Assembly (NCBI GenBank): GCA_963783045.1
Contig: CAWAMD010000005.1
Span: 806,001 to 870,000 of the forward strand
Origin: CAWAMD01 sp963783045
GTDB lineage: Bacteria; Actinomycetota; Nitriliruptoria; Nitriliruptorales; Nitriliruptoraceae
Direction: 5' to 3'
DNA length: 64,000 nt
The notes under the pieces are model-generated. The model worked only from the letters and a program-made list of their open reading frames with translations, was not told the origin of the DNA and made no database searches. The position numbers were made by a program, and so were the translations under genes. Shown one piece after another: positions 18,401 to 29,189 of the stretch. How positions within the stretch are numbered: the first letter of the stretch is position 1; each line of letters begins with the position of its first letter.

Positions 18401-18975
18401 GGCCAGTTCTGCCGCTCACCGGGGATCCCGTGGTCCATGAGCTCCACGAAGAACCGCTCGGCGGTGAAGATGTCCTTGAAGTCGCTCAGGGCCTGCTTCG
18501 CGCCGGCCTCGTCGCCCTGGAGCAGCAGCTGGTTCACCTCGCCGCCGAGGCAGCCGGACAGCACGATCATCCCGTCGCTGTGCTCGGCGAGCAGCTCCTT
18601 GTCGACGCGCGGCTTGTACCAGTAGCCCTCGAGGTAGGCCCGCGTCGAGAGCTTGATCAGGTTGTGGTAGCCCGTGTCGTCCATCGCCAGCGCGGTGAGG
18701 TGGTAGTAGCGGTCGCCGCCCGGCGTGCGCTCCTGGGCATAGCGCGAGTTCGCCGCCTGGTAGAGCTCGCTGCCGAGGATGGGCTTGACCCCGCGCTTGA
18801 CCGCGGTGTTGAAGAAGTCGACGAGTCCGAACAACACCCCGTGGTCGGTGATCGCGACCGCCGGCTGCTCGTCCTCGGTGACCTTGTCGAACAGCTCGCC
18901 GATCCGGGATGCACCGTCGAGCATCGAGTACTCGGTGTGCACATGGAGATGGACGAAGCTGTCGCGGTTGCCCAA
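15439..18975 (-). CDS. dnaE: DNA polymerase III alpha subunit
   Basis: 1178 residues from a TTG with GAGAGGGAGC 4 nt before it; homologues start with the same FVHLHVHTEYSMLDG PHP motif. The replicative polymerase catalyses chromosome synthesis. The PHP domain spans about residues 1-280. The polymerase core carries the catalytic PDIDMDFDD near residue 395 and GPGRGSAGGS. A QFSLFDG clamp-binding motif follows the fingers and helix-hairpin-helix region. The C-terminal OB domain (VTVAGVLTTLTKKFTKKGD) and tau-binding tail are present. The length matches DnaE1. It stands alone between two intergenic regions. Confidence 0.97.
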   Translation of the reverse strand: MGNRDSFVHLHVHTEYSMLDGASRIGELFDKVTEDEQPAVAITDHGVLFGLVDFFNTAVKRGVKPILGSELYQAANSRYAQERTPGGDRYYHLTALAMDDTGYHNLIKLSTRAYLEGYWYKPRVDKELLAEHSDGMIVLSGCLGGEVNQLLLQGDEAGAKQALSDFKDIFTAERFFVELMDHGIPGERQNWPLLEKMAADLGLRTVITNDSHYTRAEDAEAHDALLCIQTGSQIADEKRFKFSGPEYYLRTAEEMWAKYGTTAPDALRATLDIAEMVDAKIEFGLDLLPAFPTPEGMDEQAFLRQKVELGAKERYGDPIPTAAQERIDYELSVIEEMGFPAYFLIVADLCDYARDAGIRVGPGRGSAGGSAVAYCSGITQVDPLKYGLIFERFLNPARIQMPDIDMDFDDRRRSEMIRYAADTYGDDHVAQIVTFATIKAKSAIRDAARVLGYPFSVGDELCKAMPPPVQGKEAPLDEAFAKSAELRDYYERDPDRRRVLDTAQKLEGLRRQHGIHAAAVLIGATPLDETLPLMRTDDGQIVTQYEMGASEALGLLKMDFLGLRNLTVISDAEHHIRNNKGAEVDLTDPHFLGDMDDPEVYEMLATGYTLGVFQLDSTGMQALVRKLKPTRFEDISALLALYRPGPLGLDMHIAFANRKNGLEEVTYDHADLEPILGETYGVCIYQEQIMQIATDLSGFTMAEADKLRKAVGKKKRDLMESMKEQFVEGGLGNGYDKPIMTDLWAMIEKFAEYGFNKSHTVAYGVVSYQTAWLKTHYPVEYMAALLTSVKNHKDNKPLYLNECRRMGIAVLPPDVNESDVDFTPRGGEILFGLSAVRGVGDGIVEAIIAARREHGKFVDFRDFCDKVDGSVLNKRTLESLIKAGAFTSMGHSRRGLLEAFEPIVDAAVSRKKQEAAGQFSLFDGVAADDGDEAVDLDDGVEITPGEFDKSRLLKFEREMLGLYVSDHPLFGAERLLESYVDTTIAALRERNDGDGVTVAGVLTTLTKKFTKKGDTYLIATLEDLSGAVEVVFWPNTYRVAHEVLEEDAVLVITGRLEIRDEAVKLTANRVAAPDLSEVRGSPVVLRFAVEQCTSEAISRLKSVLANHAGHVPVHLRLATGAPEARTFRLGHEFRVTRRPGLFGEIKAMFGPDAVEDDTGTRMFGDDGVGEHPTWRRNN

Positions 18976-19254
18976 CGGGCTCCCTCTCGTGCGTGGGAAC
19001 GAACAGGTGCTCGGATGCCCCGCGGTCGCGTGCCGTCAGCCGTTCGACGGCGTGATGCAGTGCGCTCCTCGGGTGACGGGCAGGTGAACCGGGCACGAAA
19101 CCGGGGAAGGGATCACACGCCTGTCATTTCGCCCCGACTGTAGCGCAGGGGCACCGTCCGCGTCCGCGATCCGGAGCAGGCATCCTGGTCAGGATCGGGG
19201 TCGGATCCGGATCGCTCCGGGCCACCATCAGGTCATCATCGGGTCATCATCTGC

Positions 19255-20007
19255 TCAGGGGGCCCGGCCCGCGCTGACGGCGTCCCTGTCGTCGGGCAGC
19301 ACACCGTAGAGCATCGTCGGCTCGACGGCGGAGCTCGTTGCGACCGGGTCCACCAGCCGCACGCCGTCGTGCTCGGCGAGCGCCTGCAACCGTGCGGCCG
19401 GGCCCTCGACGACCGCGGCGAAGACGACGGCCGGTGCGTCGCCGAGCGTGGACTGCAGGTCGGTCAGGTCGGCGAGCCGCTGCTCGTGCTCGGCCTTCCA
19501 GTCCGGGTCGTCGATCGTGCCGGACGCGAGCAGCCCGGCGACGGCGTCGCGCTCGTCGGCGACCGCCGTGCGCGCGTCCGCGAGCGCCTTCTCGACCGTG
19601 GCCGTCACGTCGTCGCGTCCGGCAGGCAGCATGGTCGGCTGCTCCCCCGGTACCGGCAGCCGGTACTGGACCGCCAGCAGGGTGAGCGTCGATGGCAGCA
19701 CCGCCACGGCGTCCGCCACCGTCCGGTACGACGTGAACGACACGACCGCCGTGGTCGTCCGGTCCACCGGCAGCGCCGCGAGCGCGTCGCGTCGCGACCG
19801 GAGGTAGGCGTCGACGTCGTCGCCGAGGGCCGGACCGGCACCGGCGACCCCCGCGTTGGTGTCCGTCGCCGGCGTGGACGTCACCGTGTCCGGCGCATCG
19901 CCGCCCGCGGTCAGATGGACGAAACGGACGGCAGATCCGACGAAGACGACCACGGCGACGACGAGCAGCACGATCGCACGTGTCGGGATGCGGGTGGTTG
20001 CGGGCAT
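19255..20007 (-). CDS. Membrane-anchored protein of unknown function
   Basis: 250 residues from the ATG at 20007. A single N-terminal transmembrane helix (IVLLVVAVVVFVGSAVRFV) is followed by a threonine-rich linker and an outer domain of about 200 residues, rich in Asp and Ala with predicted helices (TVEKALADARTAVADERDAV). No cysteines or catalytic motif are apparent. It follows rluD by 34 bases and may be in the same transcript. The frame opens far upstream inside rluD, but this is the first plausible start. I do not recognise the family. Confidence 0.7.
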   Translation of the reverse strand: MPATTRIPTRAIVLLVVAVVVFVGSAVRFVHLTAGGDAPDTVTSTPATDTNAGVAGAGPALGDDVDAYLRSRRDALAALPVDRTTTAVVSFTSYRTVADAVAVLPSTLTLLAVQYRLPVPGEQPTMLPAGRDDVTATVEKALADARTAVADERDAVAGLLASGTIDDPDWKAEHEQRLADLTDLQSTLGDAPAVVFAAVVEGPAARLQALAEHDGVRLVDPVATSSAVEPTMLYGVLPDDRDAVSAGRAP

Positions 20008-20041
20008 CGGGTCACCCAGCGACGGATCGGGTCGCGCCAGG

Positions 20042-21016
20042 CTAACCGACCGTGTCGGCCGGCGGTTCGATCCCCGCCGCCGCGAGCGCGTCCGAAAGGT
20101 CGTCGGGCAGCGGCTCGACCACCGCGATCTCGTGGCCGCGGACGGGGTGGGCGAAGCGGAGGGAGAACGCATGGAGGAAGAAGCGCTCGAGGCCCAGCGC
20201 CACCGCGACGTCCGGACGCGCCCCGTAGGTGACGTCCCCGACGACGGGATGTCCCGCGAAGGTGAGGTGGACGCGGATCTGATGGGTCCGGCCGGTCTCG
20301 AGCCGGCACACGAGCAGGCTGGCGGTCGCACCCGCGGTGTCCGGGACGGTGCCGGTCGCCCGGACCTCCCAGTGCGTCAGCGCCGGCTTGCCGTCGGACA
20401 CGGCGGCGAATCGCTTCCGGTCCCGCGGATCGCGGCCCACCGGCGCGTCGACCCGTCCCGTGCCGGCAGGCATCGTCCCCTCGACGAGCGCCAGGTAGCG
20501 GCGTTCGACGACCCGGCTCCGCAGCTGCGCGACGAGGCCCCGGTATGCCTCGTCCGTCTTCGCGACGACGAGCAGCCCCGAGGTGTCCCGATCGAGCCGG
20601 TGTACGACGCCGGGCCGCTCGTCGCCGCCGGCGGGCGCCAGGGCGACCCCGGCGGCGACGAGCGTCTGCACGAGCGTGCCGGCCGGGTTGCCGACCCCCG
20701 GGTGCACGACCATGCCGGCCGGCTTCGCCACGACCAGCAGGTCGTCGTCCTCGTAGCGGACGGGGGGCGGCGCGACCCCCGCCGCACCGGTCTCCGGCGT
20801 CGGCGGCGGTGCGACCACCACGAGCTCGCCGGCCTGGCACCGGTGCGACTTGCCGGCCACCGTCCCGCCGACTCGTACCTCGCCTCGGGCGAGGCGGCCG
20901 GCAGCCTGGTTGCGCGACTCGCCGAGCCAGTCAGCCAGCGCCACGTCGAGACGGTCGCCGTGGTGGTCGTCGTCCACCTCGAAGCGGCGCACGCGCTCGG
21001 CCGGAGGGTCGCTCAT
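20042..21016 (-). CDS. rluD: Large-subunit rRNA pseudouridine synthase, RluA/RluD family
   Basis: 324 residues, ATG overlapping the lspA stop (ATGA). An N-terminal S4 RNA-binding domain (DRLDVALADWLGESRNQAAG) is followed by the catalytic domain: VVHRLDRDTSGLLVVAKT with the nucleophilic Asp, RRYLALVEG and CRLETGRTHQIRVHLTFAGHPVVGD. It converts uridines of 23S rRNA helix 69 or a related site to pseudouridine; which sites cannot be told from sequence. lspA-rluD linkage is conserved in many bacteria. Confidence 0.93.
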   Translation of the reverse strand: MSDPPAERVRRFEVDDDHHGDRLDVALADWLGESRNQAAGRLARGEVRVGGTVAGKSHRCQAGELVVVAPPPTPETGAAGVAPPPVRYEDDDLLVVAKPAGMVVHPGVGNPAGTLVQTLVAAGVALAPAGGDERPGVVHRLDRDTSGLLVVAKTDEAYRGLVAQLRSRVVERRYLALVEGTMPAGTGRVDAPVGRDPRDRKRFAAVSDGKPALTHWEVRATGTVPDTAGATASLLVCRLETGRTHQIRVHLTFAGHPVVGDVTYGARPDVAVALGLERFFLHAFSLRFAHPVRGHEIAVVEPLPDDLSDALAAAGIEPPADTVG

Positions 21017-21588
21017 GCCCCCTCGGCGGCGCGGCGCTCCTCGAGGAACAGCGAGAGCAGCAGCAGCGCGAACCCCGACGTGATCGCGATGTCCGCCACG
21101 TTGAACCGCGGCCATGCGCCCCAGGCGACGAAGTCGACGACATGACCGTGGAGGAAGCGCGGATCACCCGGGCCGCCCGGTCGCGCCACGCGGTCGATGA
21201 TGTTGCCGAACGCCCCGGCCATCAGCAGCCCGTAGGCGACCGCCTGCGGCACGCTGGTCACCCGCGGCAGGTTGCGCAGCACGATGACCGTGACCACCGC
21301 CGTGACGATGAAGAAGAACCACGTCGGCGCCGGCAGCCCGAACGCACCGGCGTCGTTGTAGATGAGCTGCCAGCCGACGTGCGGACCGAGCCAGTCGACC
21401 ATGCGGCCCCGGACGAGCAGCACCTCCGCGACCTGCTTCGTGGCCTGGTCGAGGATGATCGCGGCCGAGGCGACCAGCAGACCGATCACGACCATGAACC
21501 GGTCGCGGGGCGCGCGACCAGCGGCCGCGGGCGCAACGTCCGCCTGCAGCGGTGGCAGCACCGGCACGTCAGCGGCCGTGCTCGTCAC
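21013..21588 (-). CDS. lspA: Prolipoprotein signal peptidase (signal peptidase II)
   Basis: 191 residues from the GTG at 21588, which overlaps traR by 20 bases; a GTG at 21567 is possible. Four transmembrane helices in the usual A8 order: a first helix containing ILDQATKQVAE, LIYNDAGAFG, the GAFGNIIDRV catalytic Asp, and HVVDFVAWGAWPRFNVADIAI with the second catalytic Asp. It cleaves signal peptides from diacylglyceryl-modified prolipoproteins in the membrane. The N-terminal 35 residues before the first helix are longer than in E. coli LspA, common in actinobacteria. Confidence 0.94.
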   Translation of the reverse strand: MTSTAADVPVLPPLQADVAPAAAGRAPRDRFMVVIGLLVASAAIILDQATKQVAEVLLVRGRMVDWLGPHVGWQLIYNDAGAFGLPAPTWFFFIVTAVVTVIVLRNLPRVTSVPQAVAYGLLMAGAFGNIIDRVARPGGPGDPRFLHGHVVDFVAWGAWPRFNVADIAITSGFALLLLSLFLEERRAAEGA

Positions 21589-21949
21589 GTCGCTTGTCGT
21601 CCATGCACAGCGTCGCGTACGGGATCGCCTCGAGCCTGGCCAGCTCGATGGGCTCGCCGCAGCGTTCACACTCCCCGTAGGTGCCGGCGTCCATGCGCTT
21701 CAGCGCATCGTCGATCTGCGTGAGGATCCGGCGGGCGTGAAGCGCGAGGCTCTGAGCGGTCTCGCGCTCGAAGTACGAGGAACCGATGTCCGCCGGGTCG
21801 TCGTCGGCCCCGGCGTCACGCCACTGCTGGATGTCCGCCTCGGCATCGAGCTCGAGCACCTGGTCGAGAAGCTGCACACGTTCGGCTTCCATCGCCGCGC
21901 GCAGGCGGCCGACCGCTGCCTTCGAGAGCCGCTTCTTCGTCGTCTTCAT
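21569..21949 (-). CDS. TraR/DksA-family zinc-finger protein
   Basis: 126 residues. An N-terminal coiled coil (AEADIQQWRDAG and flanking helices) carries the acidic DDDPADIGSS tip region. It leads to a C-terminal finger, CERCGEPI...YATLCMDD. Family members bind RNA polymerase in the secondary channel. The fourth zinc Cys expected in CxxC-x17-CxxC is Asp here, so the finger has three cysteines. It is the first gene of the traR-lspA-rluD chain. Confidence 0.9.
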   Translation of the reverse strand: MKTTKKRLSKAAVGRLRAAMEAERVQLLDQVLELDAEADIQQWRDAGADDDPADIGSSYFERETAQSLALHARRILTQIDDALKRMDAGTYGECERCGEPIELARLEAIPYATLCMDDKRRDEHGR

Positions 21950-22033
21950 GGGGCCGAACGGTAGCAGACCCCCCGGATGCGGCCCTGGGCAGACCGGCCC
22001 GTCCGTCGAGGGCCGGGTGTCGCTGAGTGGTGG

Positions 22034-22198
22034 CTAGGCACTCAGCGTCTCGCGGGTCGGGCCCGCGACCCGCTCGAGGGCCGCGAGCGCGTCCTCGACC
22101 CCCGCCGCGTAGGCCCTCGGGTCGTCGAACAGGTAGGCCTGCGAGAGCAGCTCCCGTCGCAGTCGGTCCGTGGTCGTCGTGGTAGTGGTGGTGGCCAT
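22034..22198 (-). CDS. Small protein with an N-terminal threonine run
   Basis: 54 residues from an ATG with a good Shine-Dalgarno (AGGAGGCGGC). It starts with eight consecutive threonines and continues DRLRRELLSQAYLFDDPRAY, then an amphipathic helix (GVEDALAALERVAGP). There is no membrane segment or cysteine. The ribosome site and codon pattern support a real gene. No family or function is recognised. Confidence 0.6.
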   Translation of the reverse strand: MATTTTTTTTDRLRRELLSQAYLFDDPRAYAAGVEDALAALERVAGPTRETLSA

Positions 22199-22338
22199 GC
22201 CGCCTCCTGGTGCGTCCTGCTCGGTGGACGGAACTCGGTGTCCAGGGCGACAGTACGGGCGCCGGGTTACGACGCCGTTTCGTCCGAATGACAGGTCGCC
22301 GACGGTTTCCGGGACGCAGCGCCCGCGCCGGCGGCGGG

Positions 22339-22656
22339 TCAGGGCGCGCCCAGGCGGCGACGCACATCCTCGGGGGCGGCGCCGCGCACGAGCACCAGCT
22401 TGTCGCGGCCCCGCTCCCCCGTGAGCAGCGTCACCGCGCTCTTCGCCACGCCGCAGCGGTCGGCGAGGAAGGCCAGGACCGCCTCGTTCGCGGCGCCGTC
22501 CACCGGCGGCGCGGCCACCTTCAGCTTCAGCGACTGGCCGTAGGTCCCGGCGAAGTCGGTGCGCGACGCCCGTGGCGACACGCGCAGCGCGATCGTCGTC
22601 CCGTCGGCGTGGCGCCCGACGGCGGCTGCGAGGTGCTCGGGACGGGGTGCGGGCAT
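22339..22656 (-). CDS. DUF167 (YggU-like) family protein
   Basis: 105 residues from the ATG at 22656, with GGAGCG upstream; an ATG 12 bases earlier is also possible. The family signature is clear: LRVSPRASRTDFAG, LKLKVAAPPVDGAANEAVLAFLAD and LLTGERGRDKLVLV. DUF167 is a small, widely conserved alpha/beta fold of unknown function, often near yggT/yggS genes in bacteria. It is divergent from the ileS leader. Confidence 0.9.
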   Translation of the reverse strand: MPAPRPEHLAAAVGRHADGTTIALRVSPRASRTDFAGTYGQSLKLKVAAPPVDGAANEAVLAFLADRCGVAKSAVTLLTGERGRDKLVLVRGAAPEDVRRRLGAP

Positions 22657-22705
22657 GGCGCGCTCCATGGCCAGGGGGACGCCCGGCAGCGTATGATGGC
22701 GAGCC

Positions 22706-22762
22706 ACGACGACCGCACGACACGACGACCGCACGACACGACGACCGCACGACACGACGACC
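22706..22762 (+). repeat. 16-bp tandem repeat before the ileS T-box
   Basis: Unit ACGACGACCGCACGAC, 3.6 perfect copies, immediately upstream of the T-box leader. A TATGAT (22692-22697) lies just before it and may be a -10 element, so the repeat could form the extreme 5' end of the ileS transcript. No good -35 is seen. Confidence 0.85.
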
Positions 22763-22789
22763 AGACAGCACTCGACAGCACCAGCACCG

Positions 22790-23050
22790 CAACGCGACGA
22801 CGAGGACGCGACGCGCGGGCCACCTCGCAACGAGCGAGCCGGGACGGTGGGAGCCGGCGGCGAGCCCCCGCGTCATCACCTCATCAGCGGCCGCTGCGAA
22901 CGCCGGCGACATGCCGCCGGCCGGTAGAGGCGGACGGGTCCCGCACGTGACGCGGGCCGGGTGGCCAGGCCACCGGGAGCGAATGAGTGGGCCGCCACGG
23001 CGGTCAACGAGGGTGGTACCGCGGCGCCTGCCCCGGCAGCGTCGTCCCTC
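22790..23050 (+). promoter_or_regulatory. T-box riboswitch (tRNA-Ile), ileS leader
   Basis: The T-box sequence AACGAGGGTGGTACCGCGG is at 23006-23024, followed by CGTCGTCCCTC. Upstream, AGCGAGCCGGGACGG, GGGAGCCGGCGGCGAG and CGTCATCACC resemble the ultrashort stem I of actinobacterial ileS T-boxes, with ATC (Ile) candidates for the specifier at 22875 and 22883. Uncharged tRNA-Ile should pair with the T-box and raise ileS expression. There is no clear U-tract terminator, so translational control, as known for actinobacterial ileS, is more likely than attenuation. The boundaries are approximate. Confidence 0.9.
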
Positions 23051-23136
23051 ACCGGTACCGCGCCACACGGCCGGTGCCCAGAGATGGCACCCACCCACCG
23101 CTTCCGGGGAAGCGGCCGACGCCGAGGCCGACGACC

Positions 23137-26360
<3,224 letters not shown>

Positions 26361-26364
<4 letters not shown>

Positions 26365-27005
26365 GGGCGGTGCGCGCCGTCTGGCGCCTGCTCGTCTGGG
26401 CGACGTTGGCCGCGGGCCTCGTCGGGATGACCCGCCAGCGGGTCGAGTACGGCCGGATTCGTCGCGGGCTCCGGCCGCCGGTGACGGCCGCGACCCGTAC
26501 GGCGGCCCCGACACGCGAGGGGCCGCTCGGCGCGCGGCTGGCGTCCTGGGCGCCGGGTCCACCGCGGACCCGGGTGGGCCGGCTCGCGACCACCGTGTGG
26601 GCGTCGCCGGTCACCGCCGTCGGGTTCCTCATCGGCCTCTCGACGGGCGCACGGCCGCGCTGGGACGCCGAGCACGCCGTCGTGGTCTTCGAGAACGGCG
26701 GGACCGGAGCGATCCACGCGCTCCGAGCCGTCGGGGCGGGCGCGAACGCGGTCGGCCAGGTGGTGGTCAGCGACCGACCGATCACGCCGCTGCTGCTGGC
26801 CCACGAGGTCGGCCACGTCCGGCAGGCCGAGCGTCTCGGCGTGCTGCTCTTCCCGCTCTACCTGTGGCTGTGGGGGCGGTACGGCTACCGCGACCATCCG
26901 CTGGAGCGCTCGGCCCGGGTCGCCGCACGGCAGTGGCTCGCCGCACAGCAGCGTCCCGCCGGGGCGCCGACCACCGACGCGGTCAGGCGCCCAGCTCGTT
27001 CTTGA
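26361..27005 (+). CDS. Membrane protein with HExxH metallopeptidase-like motif
   Basis: 214 residues, ATG overlapping the ileS stop. A hydrophobic N-terminal helix (VWRLLVWATLAAGLVGM), a basic linker, a second hydrophobic stretch (SPVTAVGFLIGLSTG) and a C-terminal domain with LLAHEVGHVRQAERLG (HExxH) and a further hydrophobic segment LLFPLYLWLWGRYGYRDHP. The motif suggests a zinc peptidase-like fold, but I cannot identify a third ligand with confidence; ERSARVAARQW holds a downstream Glu. The 3' end overlaps the convergent helix-hairpin-helix gene by 23 bases. Confidence 0.68.
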
Positions 27006-27715
27006 TCCGCTGGGCCATGCTCGGCCCGATGCCCTTGACGTTCCGAGAGCTCGGACACGTCGGCGGCCCGAATGGCCTGGAGGCTGCCGAAGCGCTCCAC
27101 GAGGGCGTCCTGCTTGGCAGGGCCGATGCCCTTCACGCCGGCGAGGAAGGCGTGGAGGTCCTCGGCGTCGGCCTCGTCGCCGGCCTCGTCGCCGCCGGTC
27201 GCCTCGTCGGCGTCCTGCTCGGCGCCGGACCCGGCCGCGTCCGGGCGGCTGTCGACCTTCTTCACCGGTCGGGTCGAGGAGCGGCGCTCCTCGACGGGCT
27301 CCGCCTCCCCGGCGGTCGCCCCGCCGGCGCCCGGGTCGTCCTCGGCGTCCGTGTCCGGACCACGGTCGACGACCGCGGTCGCGGTCTCACCGCCGGAGTC
27401 GGCTGCAGCCTGCGTCCCGGCCGTCTCGTCGCCGGAGGACCCGTCACCCTCGTCGGTGCGGCTGCTGGCCGGTCGGCTGCTCTGCGCACCGGCGGGCCGA
27501 ACCGGGCCGCGGCCGGCGCCGGGTCCGTACCCGTCCCCGCTCGAGGGGCTGGTCCGCGCCCGCTTGCGCTGGAGCACACCGATGCCGAGGAAGATCAGGG
27601 CCAGGATGCAGGCCCCGATCGCCGCGTAGATCAAGGTCAGGTCGTCGCCCTGGAAGAACCCCGCGATGAGGGCGACGGCCGCCACGATCACGAGGATCAG
27701 ACTGAGGACGATCAC
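26983..27715 (-). pseudogene. Membrane-anchored helix-hairpin-helix protein, +1 frameshift
   Basis: Two N-terminal transmembrane helices (IVLSLILVIVAAVALIAGFF and YAAIGACILALIFLGIGVL) precede a long acidic, proline- and glycine-rich linker. A C-terminal helix-hairpin-helix region follows (LHAFLAGVKGIGPAKQDALV). The last copy is split by GACGTTC at 27037-27043. With one base removed it reads LSEVKGIGPSMAQRIKNELG and ends at 26983, giving 243 residues (length is 3n+1). Such motifs bind DNA non-specifically, suggesting a membrane-tethered DNA contact. The start is GTG. It lies next to divIVA in the division cluster. Confidence 0.78.
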
Positions 27716-27766
27716 GAAGAACCCCTGTCGTTCGCTCCGGAAGGCTACTGGCGCGTCCCTCGCGCG

Positions 27767-28387
27767 TCAGCCGGACCGGTCCGGCGTGGACCCTACCGGA
27801 GCGTCCCCCTCGGGGGTGTCGTCGGCGGCCACCGCGACCTGCGATCTCTCCGCGTCGGCCGGGTCCGCCGGCGCCGGCGCCAGCGTCTCGTCGAGACGGT
27901 GCAGCTGGTCCTCGAGCGCCTCTCGCAGCCGTGACCGGTACTCGCGCTCGTAGCCCCGCAGCGCCTCGACCTGGGCCTGCAGGGTGCGCCGCCGGCGTCG
28001 GATCTCGGTCTCCTCCGCACGCGCCGAGCGCAGCGCCTCCATGCGCAGCTCCTCGGCCCGCAGCCGTGCCTCCTCGAGGACCGTCTCGGCCTCGCGCTCC
28101 GCCTCGCCGCGGACGTGGTCGGCACGGCCCCGTGCCTCCTCGACCGACTGCTCAGCGGCGCGCTGGGCGGTGATGAGGGTCCGCTTCAGCGTCGCCTCGG
28201 TCTCCGCAGCCGCGCTGAGCCGCTCCTCGGCCTGCGCCAGCCGCTGCTGGGTGACCTCGAGCTCGCGTGACATGCCCTGCAGCTGGTCGGCGACCTGGTC
28301 GAGCAGGTCATCGACCTGTGCCACGTTGTACCCGCGCACCGACTGCTTGAGCGGGTAGTTGACGATGTCGTCGGGAGTCAGCCCCAT
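27767..28387 (-). CDS. divIVA: DivIVA-domain polar/septal coiled-coil protein
   Basis: 206 residues. The N-terminal DivIVA lipid-binding domain (LTPDDIVNYPLKQSVRGYNVAQVDDLLDQV) is followed by a long coiled coil from about residue 35 to 170 (RGRADHVRGEAEREAETVLE) and an acidic tail. DivIVA (Wag31) binds curved membrane and organises polar or septal wall growth in actinobacteria. The coiled coil is shorter than in mycobacteria. It follows yggT by 15 bases. Confidence 0.93.
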   Translation of the reverse strand: MGLTPDDIVNYPLKQSVRGYNVAQVDDLLDQVADQLQGMSRELEVTQQRLAQAEERLSAAAETEATLKRTLITAQRAAEQSVEEARGRADHVRGEAEREAETVLEEARLRAEELRMEALRSARAEETEIRRRRRTLQAQVEALRGYEREYRSRLREALEDQLHRLDETLAPAPADPADAERSQVAVAADDTPEGDAPVGSTPDRSG

Positions 28388-28402
28388 CTCGGTTCCTTCC
28401 CG

Positions 28403-28663
28403 TCAGCAGACCGCGAGCTGGAGGAGGTAGATGGCAAGGAAGATGACGAGGATCGACAGGTCGAGCCCGATGCCGCCCATCTGCAGCGGCGGGATCGCCC
28501 GACGCAGTGGCGCGGCGACCGGCTCCACGAGCCCACGCACGCCACGCACCAGCGGCATGATCGGTTCGGGCGGGCGGGGCACCCACGACAGGATCACGTG
28601 CGTGAACAGGACGATCTCGTAGGCGATGAGCGCGTAGCAGAAGATCGTGCGCAGGAGGCTCAC
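28403..28663 (-). CDS. yggT: YggT-family membrane protein
   Basis: 86 residues, GTG start overlapping the sepF stop (GTGA). Two hydrophobic helices flank the family loop (LSWVPRPPEPIMPLVRGVRG, then VEPVAAPLRRAIPP, normally F..P.l.P.R..IPp.gg.D.s). The second helix contains GGIGLDLSILVIFLAIYLL. YggT proteins are linked to sepF/divIVA in Gram-positives and are implicated in envelope or osmotic functions; the molecular role is not established. Confidence 0.92.
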   Translation of the reverse strand: MSLLRTIFCYALIAYEIVLFTHVILSWVPRPPEPIMPLVRGVRGLVEPVAAPLRRAIPPLQMGGIGLDLSILVIFLAIYLLQLAVC

Positions 28664-29178
28664 TGATCACCCCCGTACCCGAGGCTCGCCAGCCGCTCCC
28701 GCTCACGTGGGGGGAGCTCGACGCCCTCGGGGACGAGCAGGAACGCCCGGTTGCCCGCGGGAGAGAGCTTGCCCTGCAGGGCGTAGGTGACCCCGCTCAC
28801 GAAGTCGAGGACCCGCCGGGCGACGGGGGTCTCGACGCGCGAGAGGTCGAACAGCACCGGCTGGCCCGAGCGGTAGCGGGCACCGATCTGCTCGACGTCC
28901 TCGAACTGCTCGACACGGACGATGGTCACATGGATCTCCTCGGGCGGGACCGAGCGGACGTGGGGGTTGCCGGAGTCGGCCAGTCTCAGGGGGCGGACGT
29001 TGGAGGCGCCGCGCTCGGTGCGGTCCTCGGTCACGTCCACCACGTCGTGACGCCGGGCACGCGGGGTTCGTGCAGGCTCGCGCGCGCCGGCCACGGCGCG
29101 TTCGGGCAGCTCCTCGATGTCGTCGGGCTCCTCCACGAGCCCGAGATACACGAGGGTCTTGTGCCAGACTCCGCTCAT
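28660..29178 (-). CDS. sepF: SepF, FtsZ membrane anchor
   Basis: 172 residues. A short amphipathic N-terminal helix (SGVWHKTLVYLGLVEE) is followed by a disordered linker and a C-terminal SepF core (IHVTIVRVEQFEDVEQIGAR, then QPVLFDLSRVETPVARRVLD and DFVSGVTYALQGKL). SepF tethers FtsZ filaments to the membrane and takes the place of FtsA in actinobacteria; no ftsA is in the window. It lies between yggS and yggT in the ftsZ-distal operon. Confidence 0.95.
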   Translation of the reverse strand: MSGVWHKTLVYLGLVEEPDDIEELPERAVAGAREPARTPRARRHDVVDVTEDRTERGASNVRPLRLADSGNPHVRSVPPEEIHVTIVRVEQFEDVEQIGARYRSGQPVLFDLSRVETPVARRVLDFVSGVTYALQGKLSPAGNRAFLLVPEGVELPPRERERLASLGYGGDQ

Positions 29179-29189
29179 CGTTCTACTCC

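Noticed and set aside
22706..22762. CRISPR-like repeats
   Set aside because: Uninterrupted 16-mers without spacers and no cas genes.
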